62,114 nt of DNA from an uncultured Bacteroidota bacterium. GTDB taxonomy: Bacteria; Bacteroidota; Bacteroidia; Bacteroidales; VadinHA17. Position 1 is the stretch's first letter, and every line of letters begins with the position of its first letter. The stretch lies in NCBI GenBank assembly GCA_903824785.1, contig CAIJYD010000056.1:1-62114 (forward strand). The letters run 5' to 3'. Below, piece by piece: positions 53,663 through 62,114 of the stretch. Both the position numbers and the translations under genes were made by a program. Below the pieces are notes generated by a model. It made no database searches. It saw only the letters and a list, made by a program, of their open reading frames with translations, and was not told where the DNA came from.

Positions 53663-55849
53663 TTAATTAAACCAGTATGATAGTTTAACGACTAATCCAC
53701 GGTTCTTATTCATGAAATTTTCCGTGTAGGAATTCCCTGTATAAACAATAAACAGATCAGACACAGGTGCAAAACGCCATTGGAAGCGCATGTTCATATT
53801 CAGGTTGTCGATCTGGTTGTTGTACTGGACAAATGTGGTAAGGAATAATTTATCCGTAAAGGTTATATCAAGTGTGGGTCCCATAAGGATCAGCTTCGCA
53901 CTGTTGTAAGGTTGGGGCAATGAAATGTTGTTATAACTCATTGTCATTCCGATGCTCCCATGTGGCTGAACCCTGTAGTTGATTAGTCCGCTGACGTTCC
54001 AGCGGTTTCCGTTATAGTAACCTCCGATACTTGCATTCATAACGTAATTGAATGATTTGCGCGCATCTGAAGTAAATCCGGCGTGCACACTTTTCCAGTG
54101 AAACTGCATACCCGCATCAAGTTTCTCTCCCAGAGTATTGGTAGGATCAAAAGCACGGCTCAGCTTAACGAATTGTTCATCCATGCTGATTGACAGCAGA
54201 CTTTTATTCTTCCATCCGACGGTATATGAAAGCTGTGTTTCCCTGTCGGTAAGGTTGAACTCCGGATCGAACATAGCATTGAAGCTGGCGCCGGGACCAT
54301 GACTGATGATCTTTTTCGACCCTGATGGATAAAACAGGTAGCTGACAAACGGTGTGATCTCATAGAAACCCGTCCTCCTGATATAACCGGCTTCGGCTAC
54401 ATAATCCGATCCTATCCACGACTGATCAATGCCGGCTTTCAGGTATTGGGAGGAATAGGTGATATTTCCGGAAACAGCTGCAGCATCCTTTGAAGCTCCT
54501 GGATAAAATGACTGATGATAGAACGTCTTACCCTGCCACTTGTTATCGGCAGAGGCGAAATTATATTCCAGTCCTGCCACCCTGTTGTAACGGTACCCGG
54601 TAAACGTAGAATCATTAAACGATTCGGTGATATTTTTATTAACAAGAAACCCTACAATGCTGGAGCGGCTGAAGATCTCACGCTGAAGAACAGCGACCGC
54701 ATAATTGCTGGAACGGTTTTCACCTTTTGATCCCGTCTGCATATCCATCATCCCTATCCTCCATTTATTGCCAATCCTTCCGGTTAATCTTCCGCCGAAA
54801 TGTACAGGGACACTAAGTCCGATACGTCTTGAAAAGAAAGGATGTGCCTGACTGTTTCCTAAATTGGCGAACAGGTCACTGTTCTCAAGAAAAAACTGTC
54901 GTCTTTCAGGATAAAACAATTCAAAGCGATCGAGATTAGTCTGCTGCCTGTCTTCCTCAACCTGCGAATAATCCGGATTGACAGTCAGGTCAAGGTTCAT
55001 GGATGTTGACAATATCATTTTTGTATCAAAGCCTGCATTCATTTTCCATTTTGCAGATTCACCTGCTTCTCTGTTTTTTATTACTGTTGCAGTGGCATAA
55101 GGAATGATGGATAACCGTAAACCTGCATTATCAAGTGGCTTATCCCATATCATTGTTCCTGCATGTGGCAGGGAGTTATGAGGAAACTGACGCGGAACAG
55201 GAGCCCATGTTGATTTTTCATTCGTTTTAAGATCAAGCCTACCAAAGTTAACTCCCCATTCTTTCTCTCCGCTGTTATAACGGAGGCTGCGGAAAGGGAT
55301 GGCCATCTCAGCCACCCAGCGATCGCTGTAACTCTTCACTGAAGATTTCCATTTGCTATCCCAGGTAAAGCTCGACTGGTTTCCGTTGTTTATCACTCCG
55401 TCACACTGGGCGCCTGCTGCCGAGACACCGAAGGCAAATCCATTCGTAAGGTTATTATAGGTGTCTATGTGTATTCTGAAGTTATCATTTTTGCCAAACT
55501 CAAAATCCCTGCGCAACGATTCCACAGGTCTTTTTCCGGGTAGGGGATCATAGCATACTGCTCCTATATATATAAATGATTTATTGTAAGTGATTACAAC
55601 AGTAGTTTTTGCGATAGCGAAACCTGTATCTACCGGTGTTACACGAGTAAAATTCTCAGCTATCTCTGAGACCTGCCAGGATTTCTCGTCAAGAACTCCG
55701 TCAATCTTCATTGCTTCTTTCGTCGGTAATATATTAATACGGTATTTATTCCGGTTCACTCCCTTCTCCTGGGTCTCCTGGGAATAAAGCAATACTCCAC
55801 CGGAAAGGAAGAACAGGGAGAAGAGCAGAAATCGTTTAAAGCCGGGCAT
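53663..55849 (-). CDS. DUF5916 protein (CBM9-like N-domain, outer-membrane barrel)
   Basis: 728 residues from the ATG at 55849, chosen because the signal peptide MPGFKRFLLFSLFFLSGG starts there; in-frame starts at 55894 and 55924 would put it 15-25 residues inside. Residues about 40-230 form a carbohydrate-binding-family-9-like sandwich (MKIDGVLDEKSWQVSEIAE, FIYIGAVCYD). The rest is the DUF5916 barrel (FELFYPERRQFFLENSDLF, SRRIGLSVPVHFGGRLTGR) ending in the aromatic VKLSYWFN. The family is widespread in Bacteroidota; its function is unknown, and a surface glycan or peptide role is often guessed. Confidence 0.88.
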   Translation of the reverse strand: MPGFKRFLLFSLFFLSGGVLLYSQETQEKGVNRNKYRINILPTKEAMKIDGVLDEKSWQVSEIAENFTRVTPVDTGFAIAKTTVVITYNKSFIYIGAVCYDPLPGKRPVESLRRDFEFGKNDNFRIHIDTYNNLTNGFAFGVSAAGAQCDGVINNGNQSSFTWDSKWKSSVKSYSDRWVAEMAIPFRSLRYNSGEKEWGVNFGRLDLKTNEKSTWAPVPRQFPHNSLPHAGTMIWDKPLDNAGLRLSIIPYATATVIKNREAGESAKWKMNAGFDTKMILSTSMNLDLTVNPDYSQVEEDRQQTNLDRFELFYPERRQFFLENSDLFANLGNSQAHPFFSRRIGLSVPVHFGGRLTGRIGNKWRIGMMDMQTGSKGENRSSNYAVAVLQREIFSRSSIVGFLVNKNITESFNDSTFTGYRYNRVAGLEYNFASADNKWQGKTFYHQSFYPGASKDAAAVSGNITYSSQYLKAGIDQSWIGSDYVAEAGYIRRTGFYEITPFVSYLFYPSGSKKIISHGPGASFNAMFDPEFNLTDRETQLSYTVGWKNKSLLSISMDEQFVKLSRAFDPTNTLGEKLDAGMQFHWKSVHAGFTSDARKSFNYVMNASIGGYYNGNRWNVSGLINYRVQPHGSIGMTMSYNNISLPQPYNSAKLILMGPTLDITFTDKLFLTTFVQYNNQIDNLNMNMRFQWRFAPVSDLFIVYTGNSYTENFMNKNRGLVVKLSYWFN

Positions 55850-56028
55850 TTTTTTCGTTTGAGGTTTCGAAAGTAAGAAAAAGAATTCAGCCATTTTACC
55901 TCCCCTATGGTTTAATCTTTGCATTTTTCAGTTTTCATACTACGGAAGGTCTCTTTTGTGATTGTTTCATTGATTTCATCTTTTCCGAAAAACTCATTAT
56001 AAGGCTCAGAGCAAAGAGCGCACTTTGT

Positions 56029-56058
56029 CGTCCGAAGCTTAAGCGAAGGAGGAGGGCT
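56029..56058. repeat. REP-like palindromic sequence
   Basis: Around the perfect 8-bp palindrome GCTTAAGC, the flanks CGTCCGAA and GAAGGAGG give a CCGAAGCTTAAGCGAAGG core. Such CGAAGC...GCGAAGG tracts recur as extragenic repeats in many draft bacterial genomes. A second hairpin (AGAGTCT at 56070, AGACTCT at 56087) follows. No gene is supported in 55850-56333. Confidence 0.4.
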
Positions 56059-56333
56059 CGGTATTAGTGAGAGTCTTGTTAAAAACAGACTCTTAATCAA
56101 TGCACCCAGTAGTTGGAGATATTTGAATATTTGTTCTGTATGCTGATCCGTTTTGAGTACTAATAACTATTTTTATATGATAATAATATCCAAAGGGGTG
56201 GTAACCAGGAAACTGGAGCTGGCATCAATGCTTTTGGTGTTGTTTTAAATGAGTTAGCCACAATGCAGATTCAACAATGAAATATGACATTATGTTTTAT
56301 AATCATAACTTAGCTATTGAAATATTATAAAGT

Positions 56334-59300
56334 ATGCTCATTTATAATAGTAATACTGCTTTAAAAGGCATTTCAGCCCTGATCATTATATTTATTGGGT
56401 TTTCAAATACTTATTCACAAAGTGTTGATAGTGCATTCAAGTATCTCGATGCTGGCCGATATGAACAGGCAGCACAGGAATTTGAGAAAACATTGCCTTT
56501 GATTGAAAAAGAGTTCGGAGCAACTGATACCAGTTATTATTCGTATTTATTGATTTATACTGGAGTCTCCTTTGAAAAAAATAGCCAATATGTCAGAGCA
56601 GAACAATATTACTTAAAAGCAAAAGCGATATATGAAAAAATCAATGCTCTGTCAAACAATACATATCTTATTTCATTAAATAGTCTCGCTGCATTGTACA
56701 TCGGGATGGGAAAATATGAAAATGCAGAAACCTTGTATAAGCAAGCATTGGAAATCAATAAGAAAAAATTTGGTGAAACACATCCTGAGAATGCTGTTTT
56801 GTTGAATAACATTGCTTCTCTCTATCATAAAATGGGTAATTATGAGAAAGCAGAATACATGTATCTGGAAACATTGGCTATCAGCAAAAACGCATTTGGG
56901 GAAGAGGATCCCAGATCTGTTTCTTTATTAAATAACCTGGGGACTTTATATGATGATATGGGTAACTATGAGAAAGCAGAATCCATTTATCTTCAAATCC
57001 TGGAAATCAGAAAAAGGATACCTGGTATTGAACATCCTGATTATGCTATTTCAGCAAATAATCTGGCCCAATTGTATTATAAATTGGGCAATTATGAGAA
57101 GGCAGAGCCATTGTATCAGCAGGCATTATTGATCAATAAAAAAAAATATGGTGAAGAACATGTCAGTTATGCATTATCATTAAATAATCTTGGGGCATTA
57201 TATCACAGAAAGGGTAATTATGGAAAGGCGGAATTATTGTATCTGGAGGCATTAAAAATCAGAAAGAATGTGCTTGGTGTGAAACATCCTGATTATGCTA
57301 CATCTTTGAACAATATCGCTCTTTTTTACCATGAAATAGGCAATTATGAAAAGGCAGAACCTCTTTATACACAGGCATTAAAAATCAGACTTGAAGTATT
57401 AGGCGAAGAACATCCTCTATATTCGGTTACCTTGAATAATATGGCACTGTTCTATTTCGACACTGGTAATTATGAGAAGGCAGAGGCTATGCTTCAGCAG
57501 GCATTGAATATCCGTAAAAACGCCTCTGGCGAAGATCACCCCGATTACGCAATTTCTTTAAACAATCTTGCTCTGTTTTACTATGATAGGGGTAGATATG
57601 CTGGAGCAGAGGTCCTTTATCTTCAGGCATTGAAAATCAATAAAAAGGTGTTGGGTGCGATGCACCCGGTTTATGGAACTACTCTAAATAATCTGGCTGA
57701 ATTGTATGATGCCATGGGTAGATATAAAGAAGCAGAAAAACTGTATTTGCAGGCATTAGATATCATAAAGGAAGCATATGGGGAGAAACATCCCGATTAT
57801 GCTTCTAATCTGAGCAATCTTGCTTCACTATATCTTGAGGAAGGTTATTATGATAAAGCAGAGCAGATGTATGAGAAAGCTTTGACTACATATTTATCTC
57901 AGATTCAGCAACAATTCAGCTTTTTATCTGAAACGGAAAAAGAAAAATACCTTGAAAGGGTCCAGTTCTTCTTTAAGACTTACCAGAATTTTATCCTCAA
58001 ACAACAAAAGAATAATCCGGCAATTGCCGGGAAATTATATGATATTGAGCTTTATAGTAAAGGATTGTTACTCAACTCCAATAAACAGTTACGCATGTTT
58101 ATTCTCAATTGTGGCGATTCCAGTGCAATTGAGACATATAATTCCTATATAGCAGTTAAAGCATCACTTGCACGTCAATATTCTGTGCCTTTATCCCAAC
58201 AAACGCTAAATATAAAATCGTTGGAAATCCATGCTAATGAGCTGGAAAAGCAACTTGCCAGAATATATTCAGGGAAAATTGATCTTAATGAACTGCAATA
58301 TGTTCACTGGCAGGATGTACAAAAACAACTGAATCCCAATGAGGTAGCCATTGAGTTTTCTCACTTTCCTTATTCTAACGGTAAACAGTGGACTGATAGC
58401 ATCATGTATGTTGCCATTTTATTAAAAAGTGATGATATTTATCCAAGAATAATCCCGCTTTTTGAGGATAAGCAACTTGACACTATTTTGCATAAGGGAA
58501 TAGGTTCAGATCTTAATTTTATTAATGACTTATATAGATGGGAGAGAAAGAATGAAAAATTAAGTTCAGGTAAGGGTCAGCAACTGTATCATTTAGTCTG
58601 GAAACCACTGGAGGAGTATCTTGAAAGTACTCAAACAATATACTTCTCATTATCAGGTCGCCTCCATCAGTTGTCATTTGCAGCCATTCCTCTCGGGGTA
58701 ACAGGGTTGCTTTCTGATAAGTATAACCTGCATCAGCTCAGCAGTTCGGTTCAGATTACTACTAAACACCAGGAACGCCCGATAAGAAATATTGTTTTGT
58801 ATGGTGGTATAGATTATGATGCAGGTTTGGAAAAATTGCAAAGTGCTGCAAATAAGTACAAACAATCAGCTGAAAAATATCCGGTAAAGGCGAATCGTTC
58901 ATTTAACCATAATAATACCAGAAGCGGGTCCTTCATGTACCTTGATGGTACAATGACCGAAGTAGAAAAGATAAGGAAACTTGCAGAAGATAAAAGTGTT
59001 AATTGTCTTGTGTTAACTGAAAATGAAGCCATTGAAGAGTCTGTGAAAAAGATATCCGGAAATTCAAGTCCTGACATATTACACATTGCCACACATGGAT
59101 TCTTTTTCCCGGATGCAATAAAGAATTCTGATAAAAACGGCTTAATCAGAGAAGGAGATCTTTCCGCCCCTGCTTTTAAAGTATCAGAAAATCCATTAAT
59201 GAGGTCTGGGTTAGCTTTCGCAGGCGCAAATCATTCGTGGGCTGGAGAAGACATTCCATTTGATCTTGATGATGGAATACTTACCGCGTATGAAGTTTCA

Positions 59301-59600
59301 AATATGTACTTGCCAAACACTGAACTGGTAGTTCTGTCAGCATGTGAAACCGGTCTTGGAGAAATAAAGGGAAGTGAAGGAGTATATGGTTTACAGCGGT
59401 CATTTAAAATAGCAGGGGCAGATTATATCCTGATGAGTTTATGGCAAATACCAGATTATCAAACATATGAATTAATGGGGATTTTTTATGAAAATTGCTT
59501 TAATGCAATGACCATAAAAGATGGATTCAGAACAGCACAGCAGATCATGCGAAAAAAGTATGATCCTTTTTATTGGGCAGCATTCGTATTAATTGAGTAA
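56334..59600 (+). CDS. TPR-CHAT protein (caspase-like protease), predicted exported
   Basis: 1088 residues. A Sec-type signal is likely (GISALIIIFIGFSNTYSQ, cleavage about residue 29). Residues about 35-540 hold 12 tetratricopeptide repeats, ten of them 42 residues long with the kinesin-light-chain pattern (GNYEKAEPLY-QAL-I-KK-GE-HPDYA-SLNNLA). After a linker (about 545-760) comes a CHAT domain with the catalytic dyad H921 (HIATHGFF) and C1004 (LSACETGLG). CHAT proteins are caspase/separase-like cysteine proteases. Many TPR-CHAT proteins are cytosolic effectors, so the export signal is notable. No substrate or partner is evident nearby. The catalytic residues and repeats appear intact. Confidence 0.9.
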   Translation: MLIYNSNTALKGISALIIIFIGFSNTYSQSVDSAFKYLDAGRYEQAAQEFEKTLPLIEKEFGATDTSYYSYLLIYTGVSFEKNSQYVRAEQYYLKAKAIYEKINALSNNTYLISLNSLAALYIGMGKYENAETLYKQALEINKKKFGETHPENAVLLNNIASLYHKMGNYEKAEYMYLETLAISKNAFGEEDPRSVSLLNNLGTLYDDMGNYEKAESIYLQILEIRKRIPGIEHPDYAISANNLAQLYYKLGNYEKAEPLYQQALLINKKKYGEEHVSYALSLNNLGALYHRKGNYGKAELLYLEALKIRKNVLGVKHPDYATSLNNIALFYHEIGNYEKAEPLYTQALKIRLEVLGEEHPLYSVTLNNMALFYFDTGNYEKAEAMLQQALNIRKNASGEDHPDYAISLNNLALFYYDRGRYAGAEVLYLQALKINKKVLGAMHPVYGTTLNNLAELYDAMGRYKEAEKLYLQALDIIKEAYGEKHPDYASNLSNLASLYLEEGYYDKAEQMYEKALTTYLSQIQQQFSFLSETEKEKYLERVQFFFKTYQNFILKQQKNNPAIAGKLYDIELYSKGLLLNSNKQLRMFILNCGDSSAIETYNSYIAVKASLARQYSVPLSQQTLNIKSLEIHANELEKQLARIYSGKIDLNELQYVHWQDVQKQLNPNEVAIEFSHFPYSNGKQWTDSIMYVAILLKSDDIYPRIIPLFEDKQLDTILHKGIGSDLNFINDLYRWERKNEKLSSGKGQQLYHLVWKPLEEYLESTQTIYFSLSGRLHQLSFAAIPLGVTGLLSDKYNLHQLSSSVQITTKHQERPIRNIVLYGGIDYDAGLEKLQSAANKYKQSAEKYPVKANRSFNHNNTRSGSFMYLDGTMTEVEKIRKLAEDKSVNCLVLTENEAIEESVKKISGNSSPDILHIATHGFFFPDAIKNSDKNGLIREGDLSAPAFKVSENPLMRSGLAFAGANHSWAGEDIPFDLDDGILTAYEVSNMYLPNTELVVLSACETGLGEIKGSEGVYGLQRSFKIAGADYILMSLWQIPDYQTYELMGIFYENCFNAMTIKDGFRTAQQIMRKKYDPFYWAAFVLIE
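56700..57890 (+). repeat. Tandem 126-bp coding repeats of the TPR array
   Basis: Successive 42-codon units differ by scattered substitutions, with shared blocks such as GGTAATTATGAGAAAGCAGA recurring about every 126 bp. The similarity of the DNA, and not only of the protein, suggests expansion by unequal recombination. Unit number may vary between strains. Confidence 0.7.
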
Positions 59601-59876
59601 TAATGTGAATCAAGAGTTAAAAATCAAAAAAAACAGGCAGCTGCGATTCTGCCAAATATATGGACAATAAGGCCACCAGTAGATTGCACCCTGGAAGCTC
59701 TTTGAATATCTGTTTTCTTTATTAGCTAATTGAATATGGCTTCAATAGGCTGACAGTTCCTTGATACTGCAGTTGAATAAAGATCGTTAGCGACCTTATC
59801 CAATGCTTGTCAACCTCCTGGAGTATTACAGGCTTCATTTTAACATCCGTCCAAAGATCTTATTTTTAGAACTGAA
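59601..59876. other. Convergent gap with no recognised feature
   Basis: The 276 bp between the TPR-CHAT gene and the 3' end of the metallo-beta-lactamase-fold gene shows no gene, hairpin with a T-run, or repeat that can be supported. Confidence 0.4.
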
Positions 59877-60647
59877 TCATTTCAGGTTGAAAAAATAATT
59901 ATCATGTCCGGGTACAATTATATCTGCTATGGAATCAATCTTTTCCATACTCCGTTTTGATTCTTCCGGATCCTGGACATTGTAATAGGCACGTCGTTCG
60001 TCCCAGAAGTCTTTTGTGGCAACAGAATCGCCCGCTATGACAACAGACATACCTTTAAAATCGAAACGTAAACTCTGGTGATCAGGTGTATGTCCGGGTG
60101 TTGGAATAACATCAATAGTTCCAAAGAGACTTTCTTCAGCAGATTCAATTTTTTTAGGCAGTGTAGCTGACTTGTTTAGGGCTGATGCTACTTCTGATCC
60201 TGCAACCCATCTTGCTTTCATAAAATGTTTCAAACCAGCGATATGGTCACCGTGTTGATGTGTAATGAATACAGCATTTATTTTGTCAGGAGTTAATCCG
60301 GTTCTTCTATAGAGTTCTGTTCCCATTGCTTTCTCATCTTCAAGAGATGGATCTACGATTACATGGAAATCTTCTCCTGATATAACACTGCATGTGCAAA
60401 TTGCACTACGGATTGCGCGTTCATCACTTTCACCCCAGTATCTGTTACGCGAAAGGTTACCAATAGTAATAATATCCCAGTGAGTAACTTTGGAATCTTG
60501 TACGCCTCGAAGCCTGATTTTTCTTCCGGATTGCTCTGATTTTATTTGTTTTATGGAAGATCTTGTAATCCCGCTAAAGCCAAGGCTTGCCGCACCAAAG
60601 AGACTTATAACTGAGCCCATGAATTGACGGCGTTCAATATTTTTCAT
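59877..60647 (-). CDS. Metallo-beta-lactamase-fold hydrolase with Tat-like signal
   Basis: 256 residues. The N-terminus carries ERRQFMGSVIS, a twin-arginine-like motif followed by a hydrophobic stretch. The MBL zinc ligands are complete: H130, H132, D134, H135 (THQHGDHIAG), then PTPGHTPDHQS, VIAGDSVA and IIVPGHDNYF. The Asp-containing HxHxDH set fits hydrolases such as lactonases or glyoxalase-II relatives. The substrate is unknown. The aldo/keto reductase gene lies 91 bp upstream on the same strand. Confidence 0.88.
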   Translation of the reverse strand: MKNIERRQFMGSVISLFGAASLGFSGITRSSIKQIKSEQSGRKIRLRGVQDSKVTHWDIITIGNLSRNRYWGESDERAIRSAICTCSVISGEDFHVIVDPSLEDEKAMGTELYRRTGLTPDKINAVFITHQHGDHIAGLKHFMKARWVAGSEVASALNKSATLPKKIESAEESLFGTIDVIPTPGHTPDHQSLRFDFKGMSVVIAGDSVATKDFWDERRAYYNVQDPEESKRSMEKIDSIADIIVPGHDNYFFNLK

Positions 60648-60738
60648 CAGAAAACAGGTTTATTAATGAAGAGTTGCTTTAACGTATATATTAAGTAAAT
60701 AATAATCAATTGATTATAAGGTTACTAATATATTGTAT

Positions 60739-61731
60739 TCATGACGCATCAATCATAAGTTGTTCGATAATTATCTGTTCTTCTTTGGTTAATGGTTTCA
60801 TTTTAGCCGCAGCCACGTTTTCCGACAATTCCTTAAGCGATTTCATACCAATTACACAGCAAGATATTGGTAAACCAAGACAGTAGCGAATTAAGACTGA
60901 TGCCTCAATCTGGTTTGGTGTCTCGTCCCAATACCAGTTTTTTCTGATAAATTCCTTCCCTACTTCGGTTTTGGCAGGATTTCCAAGGGCGAGTGCACCA
61001 CCACCTCCACCCATTACTTTCATGTTTATGATCCCCATATTTTTACTTAATGCATTTGGAAGAACAATTTCTCTGAATGGCTTTCTTCTGGGGCACGGGT
61101 TGAAGGTCGTTAAAACTGTATCAAACTTGTACATATTAATTGCCCGGTTTATTGCATCAGCATCAGTATGGCATGTAACTCCGATAAATCTTACAACTTT
61201 TTCATCGCGCATTTTATGGAAAGCCTTTAACACTCCATCAGGCTTACTCCATAAGGTAATGTCCTCATCAGGGCTTAAACTGTGTATATTCCAGAGGTCA
61301 AGATGATCGGTCTGCAACCGCTTAAGACTTGCTTCTAACTCCTTCATAGCGCCGTCATATGTTCTGTTGCCGGTTTTTGTTGAAAGAAATATTTCATTTC
61401 TCCTTTTGGCTACAACTTTCCCATAATTAATTTCCGATTGGCCGTTCCCATAGGAGGCTGCGGTGTCGAAATAGTTTATTCCTGAATCCAGGGCAGCATT
61501 AGCAAGCTCTGCAGGATCAAATTCTTTAGTTGGGATAGCCATCATTCCCGAAACGCCTCCAATGATTAAACAACTCACTTCAACCCCAGTATTTCCAAGA
61601 ATCCGCTTTGGAAGATCGCTTTTCTTTTCCTTAGGAACTTTGTTTTCACTATCTTCAAATTCCAGTCTCAGACCGGCTGCTCCGGCAACAGTTATCGTTG
61701 CCATTGTTCCCATAAATCTTCGTCTATCCAT
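60739..61731 (-). CDS. Aldo/keto reductase with Tat-like signal
   Basis: 330 residues from the ATG at 61731, where DRRRFMGTMATITVAG begins a twin-arginine signal; the 6-residue extension to 61749 is unnecessary. The AKR tetrad is complete: D89 and Y94 (YFDTAASYGNG), K119 (LSTKTG), H150 (LWNIHSLS). The C-terminus is rich in Cys (RYCLGLPISCCVIGM). Tat export suits an enzyme that folds with a nicotinamide cofactor. This subfamily is common in glycan-degrading Bacteroidota. It is followed by the MBL-fold gene and preceded by a short unrecognised frame at 61772. Confidence 0.88.
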   Translation of the reverse strand: MDRRRFMGTMATITVAGAAGLRLEFEDSENKVPKEKKSDLPKRILGNTGVEVSCLIIGGVSGMMAIPTKEFDPAELANAALDSGINYFDTAASYGNGQSEINYGKVVAKRRNEIFLSTKTGNRTYDGAMKELEASLKRLQTDHLDLWNIHSLSPDEDITLWSKPDGVLKAFHKMRDEKVVRFIGVTCHTDADAINRAINMYKFDTVLTTFNPCPRRKPFREIVLPNALSKNMGIINMKVMGGGGGALALGNPAKTEVGKEFIRKNWYWDETPNQIEASVLIRYCLGLPISCCVIGMKSLKELSENVAAAKMKPLTKEEQIIIEQLMIDAS

Positions 61732-61771
61732 TATTGCAATTTTAAGCAAAAGTTTAATTGTTTATAATTAA

Positions 61772-61978
61772 CTATTTTTTTACAGGATTAGCATAAACCT
61801 CAATCCAGTCAACCCTTGAACAGGCATCACTCAGACCTCCGTTCATAAGATCCGTAAATCCGATCTTATCTACCAGATTAAGCCAGTGTTTCCCATAATG
61901 GAATTCCGGATCGTCAATTGGTAATCCTGGTATAACTGTATTAATCTTAAGGTTGCTCCATTTAATATCCTTAATCAT
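61772..61978 (-). pseudogene. Unrecognised C-terminal fragment
   Basis: 68 residues from an ATG at 61978 (a GTG at 61999 is also possible). NTVIPGLPIDDPEFHYGKHW and DLMNGGLSDACSRVDWIEVY look like conserved enzyme sequence, but there is no signal, start region or full domain, and I do not recognise the family. It ends 40 bp before the aldo/keto reductase ATG on the same strand. A 5'-truncated gene is the best reading; a genuine small protein is possible. Confidence 0.4.
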
Positions 61979-62055
61979 TGGTGGGCGCTTAAAACCCACT
62001 GATTATTAGTTGTTTATTTTGTAGTTCTTTGACATTATTGTAATCGCACTTCGTA

Positions 62056-62096
62056 AGTATCTCTTTTATAGGCGTTTTGTCCAGTAAAGAGATACT
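62056..62096. repeat. Imperfect inverted repeat at the window edge
   Basis: AGTATCTCTTTTA (62056-62068) and TAAAGAGATACT (62085-62096) can pair over 12 bp with one bulged T and a 16-base loop. No T-run follows. It may be an operator, an extragenic palindrome or an element end; the adjoining sequence lies outside the window. Confidence 0.45.
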
Positions 62097-62114
62097 CAAA
62101 ATCTGTAGTATTTC

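Noticed and set aside
56334-59600. TPR-CHAT as the protease partner of a type III-E CRISPR effector (craspase)
   Set aside because: No cas gene or CRISPR array is present, and the protein has an export signal.
1-62114. tRNA, rRNA, CRISPR array or insertion sequence
   Set aside because: No cloverleaf with a GGTTCRANTCC arm, no regularly spaced repeat array and no transposase motif was found on either strand by eye.

Overview
The window looks like chromosome from an uncultured member of the phylum Bacteroidota, probably near Bacteroidales/Marinilabiliales. The signs are TonB-dependent receptors with carboxypeptidase-like N-terminal domains, a type IX secretion (T9SS) sorting domain, FISUMP and DUF1566 lipoproteins, a DUF5916 protein, LytS/LytTR pairs, weak Shine-Dalgarno sequences and repeated TAnnTTTG-type -7 promoter boxes. 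No rRNA, tRNA, CRISPR array, insertion sequence or phage structural gene was seen. All family names come from reading the translations by eye; no database search was possible.

Layout: (1) 1-6306 holds the 5' part of a TonB receptor behind a DUF1566 lipoprotein, then a DinD-like BRO protein, an AAA/DUF4143 ATPase and a YqaA-type membrane protein, with short dispersed repeats around the accessory genes. (2) 6706-24202 is a glycan-degradation district: GH105, S1 sulfatase, two large secreted putative glycosidases, FISUMP and leucine-rich-repeat (T9SS) surface proteins, GH123 and a ceramidase-like lipoprotein. Broken genes are scattered through it (alpha/beta hydrolase, enolase superfamily, AraC cupin, PIN toxin). 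(3) 24422-30048 holds an OmpA-like protein, a DUF4395 membrane protein, a tiny membrane peptide and a three-gene set (two GT28/MGDG-synthase-like glycosyltransferases and an LpxH-like phosphoesterase) that probably makes or trims a glycolipid. (4) 30098-39871 is a TonB receptor-LytS-LytTR operon followed by a metal-exporter-like protein, a membrane methyltransferase, an AraC/GyrI regulator, a flavodoxin-fold oxidoreductase and an SDR/DUF2867 protein. (5) 40141-55849 holds a beta-barrel protein, a Tat-exported glycosidase-like protein, a beta-helix protein, an XRE/AbiEii toxin-antitoxin pair, a GH29 fucosidase, a UroD-like protein with a class V aminotransferase, a sugar epimerase and a DUF5916 protein. 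(6) 56334-59600 is a secreted TPR-CHAT protease-like protein. (7) 59877-61999 is a Tat-type metallo-beta-lactamase-fold protein, a Tat-type aldo/keto reductase and an unrecognised C-terminal fragment.

The strongest regulatory observation is a conserved promoter/operator block of about 85 bp. It occurs upstream of the TonB-LytS-LytTR operon (34293-34383) and again upstream of the oxidoreductase gene (38131-38219). Each copy has a -7 box, about 50 bp of spacer and two 8-bp direct repeats with a 20-bp period, the geometry expected of a LytTR-family site. A third site with the same geometry but a different half-site lies upstream of the DUF1566-TonB operon (2939-3023). The second strong observation is gene decay: at least eight truncated or fused remnants, including an aldo/keto reductase 5' end joined in frame to the GH29 fucosidase.
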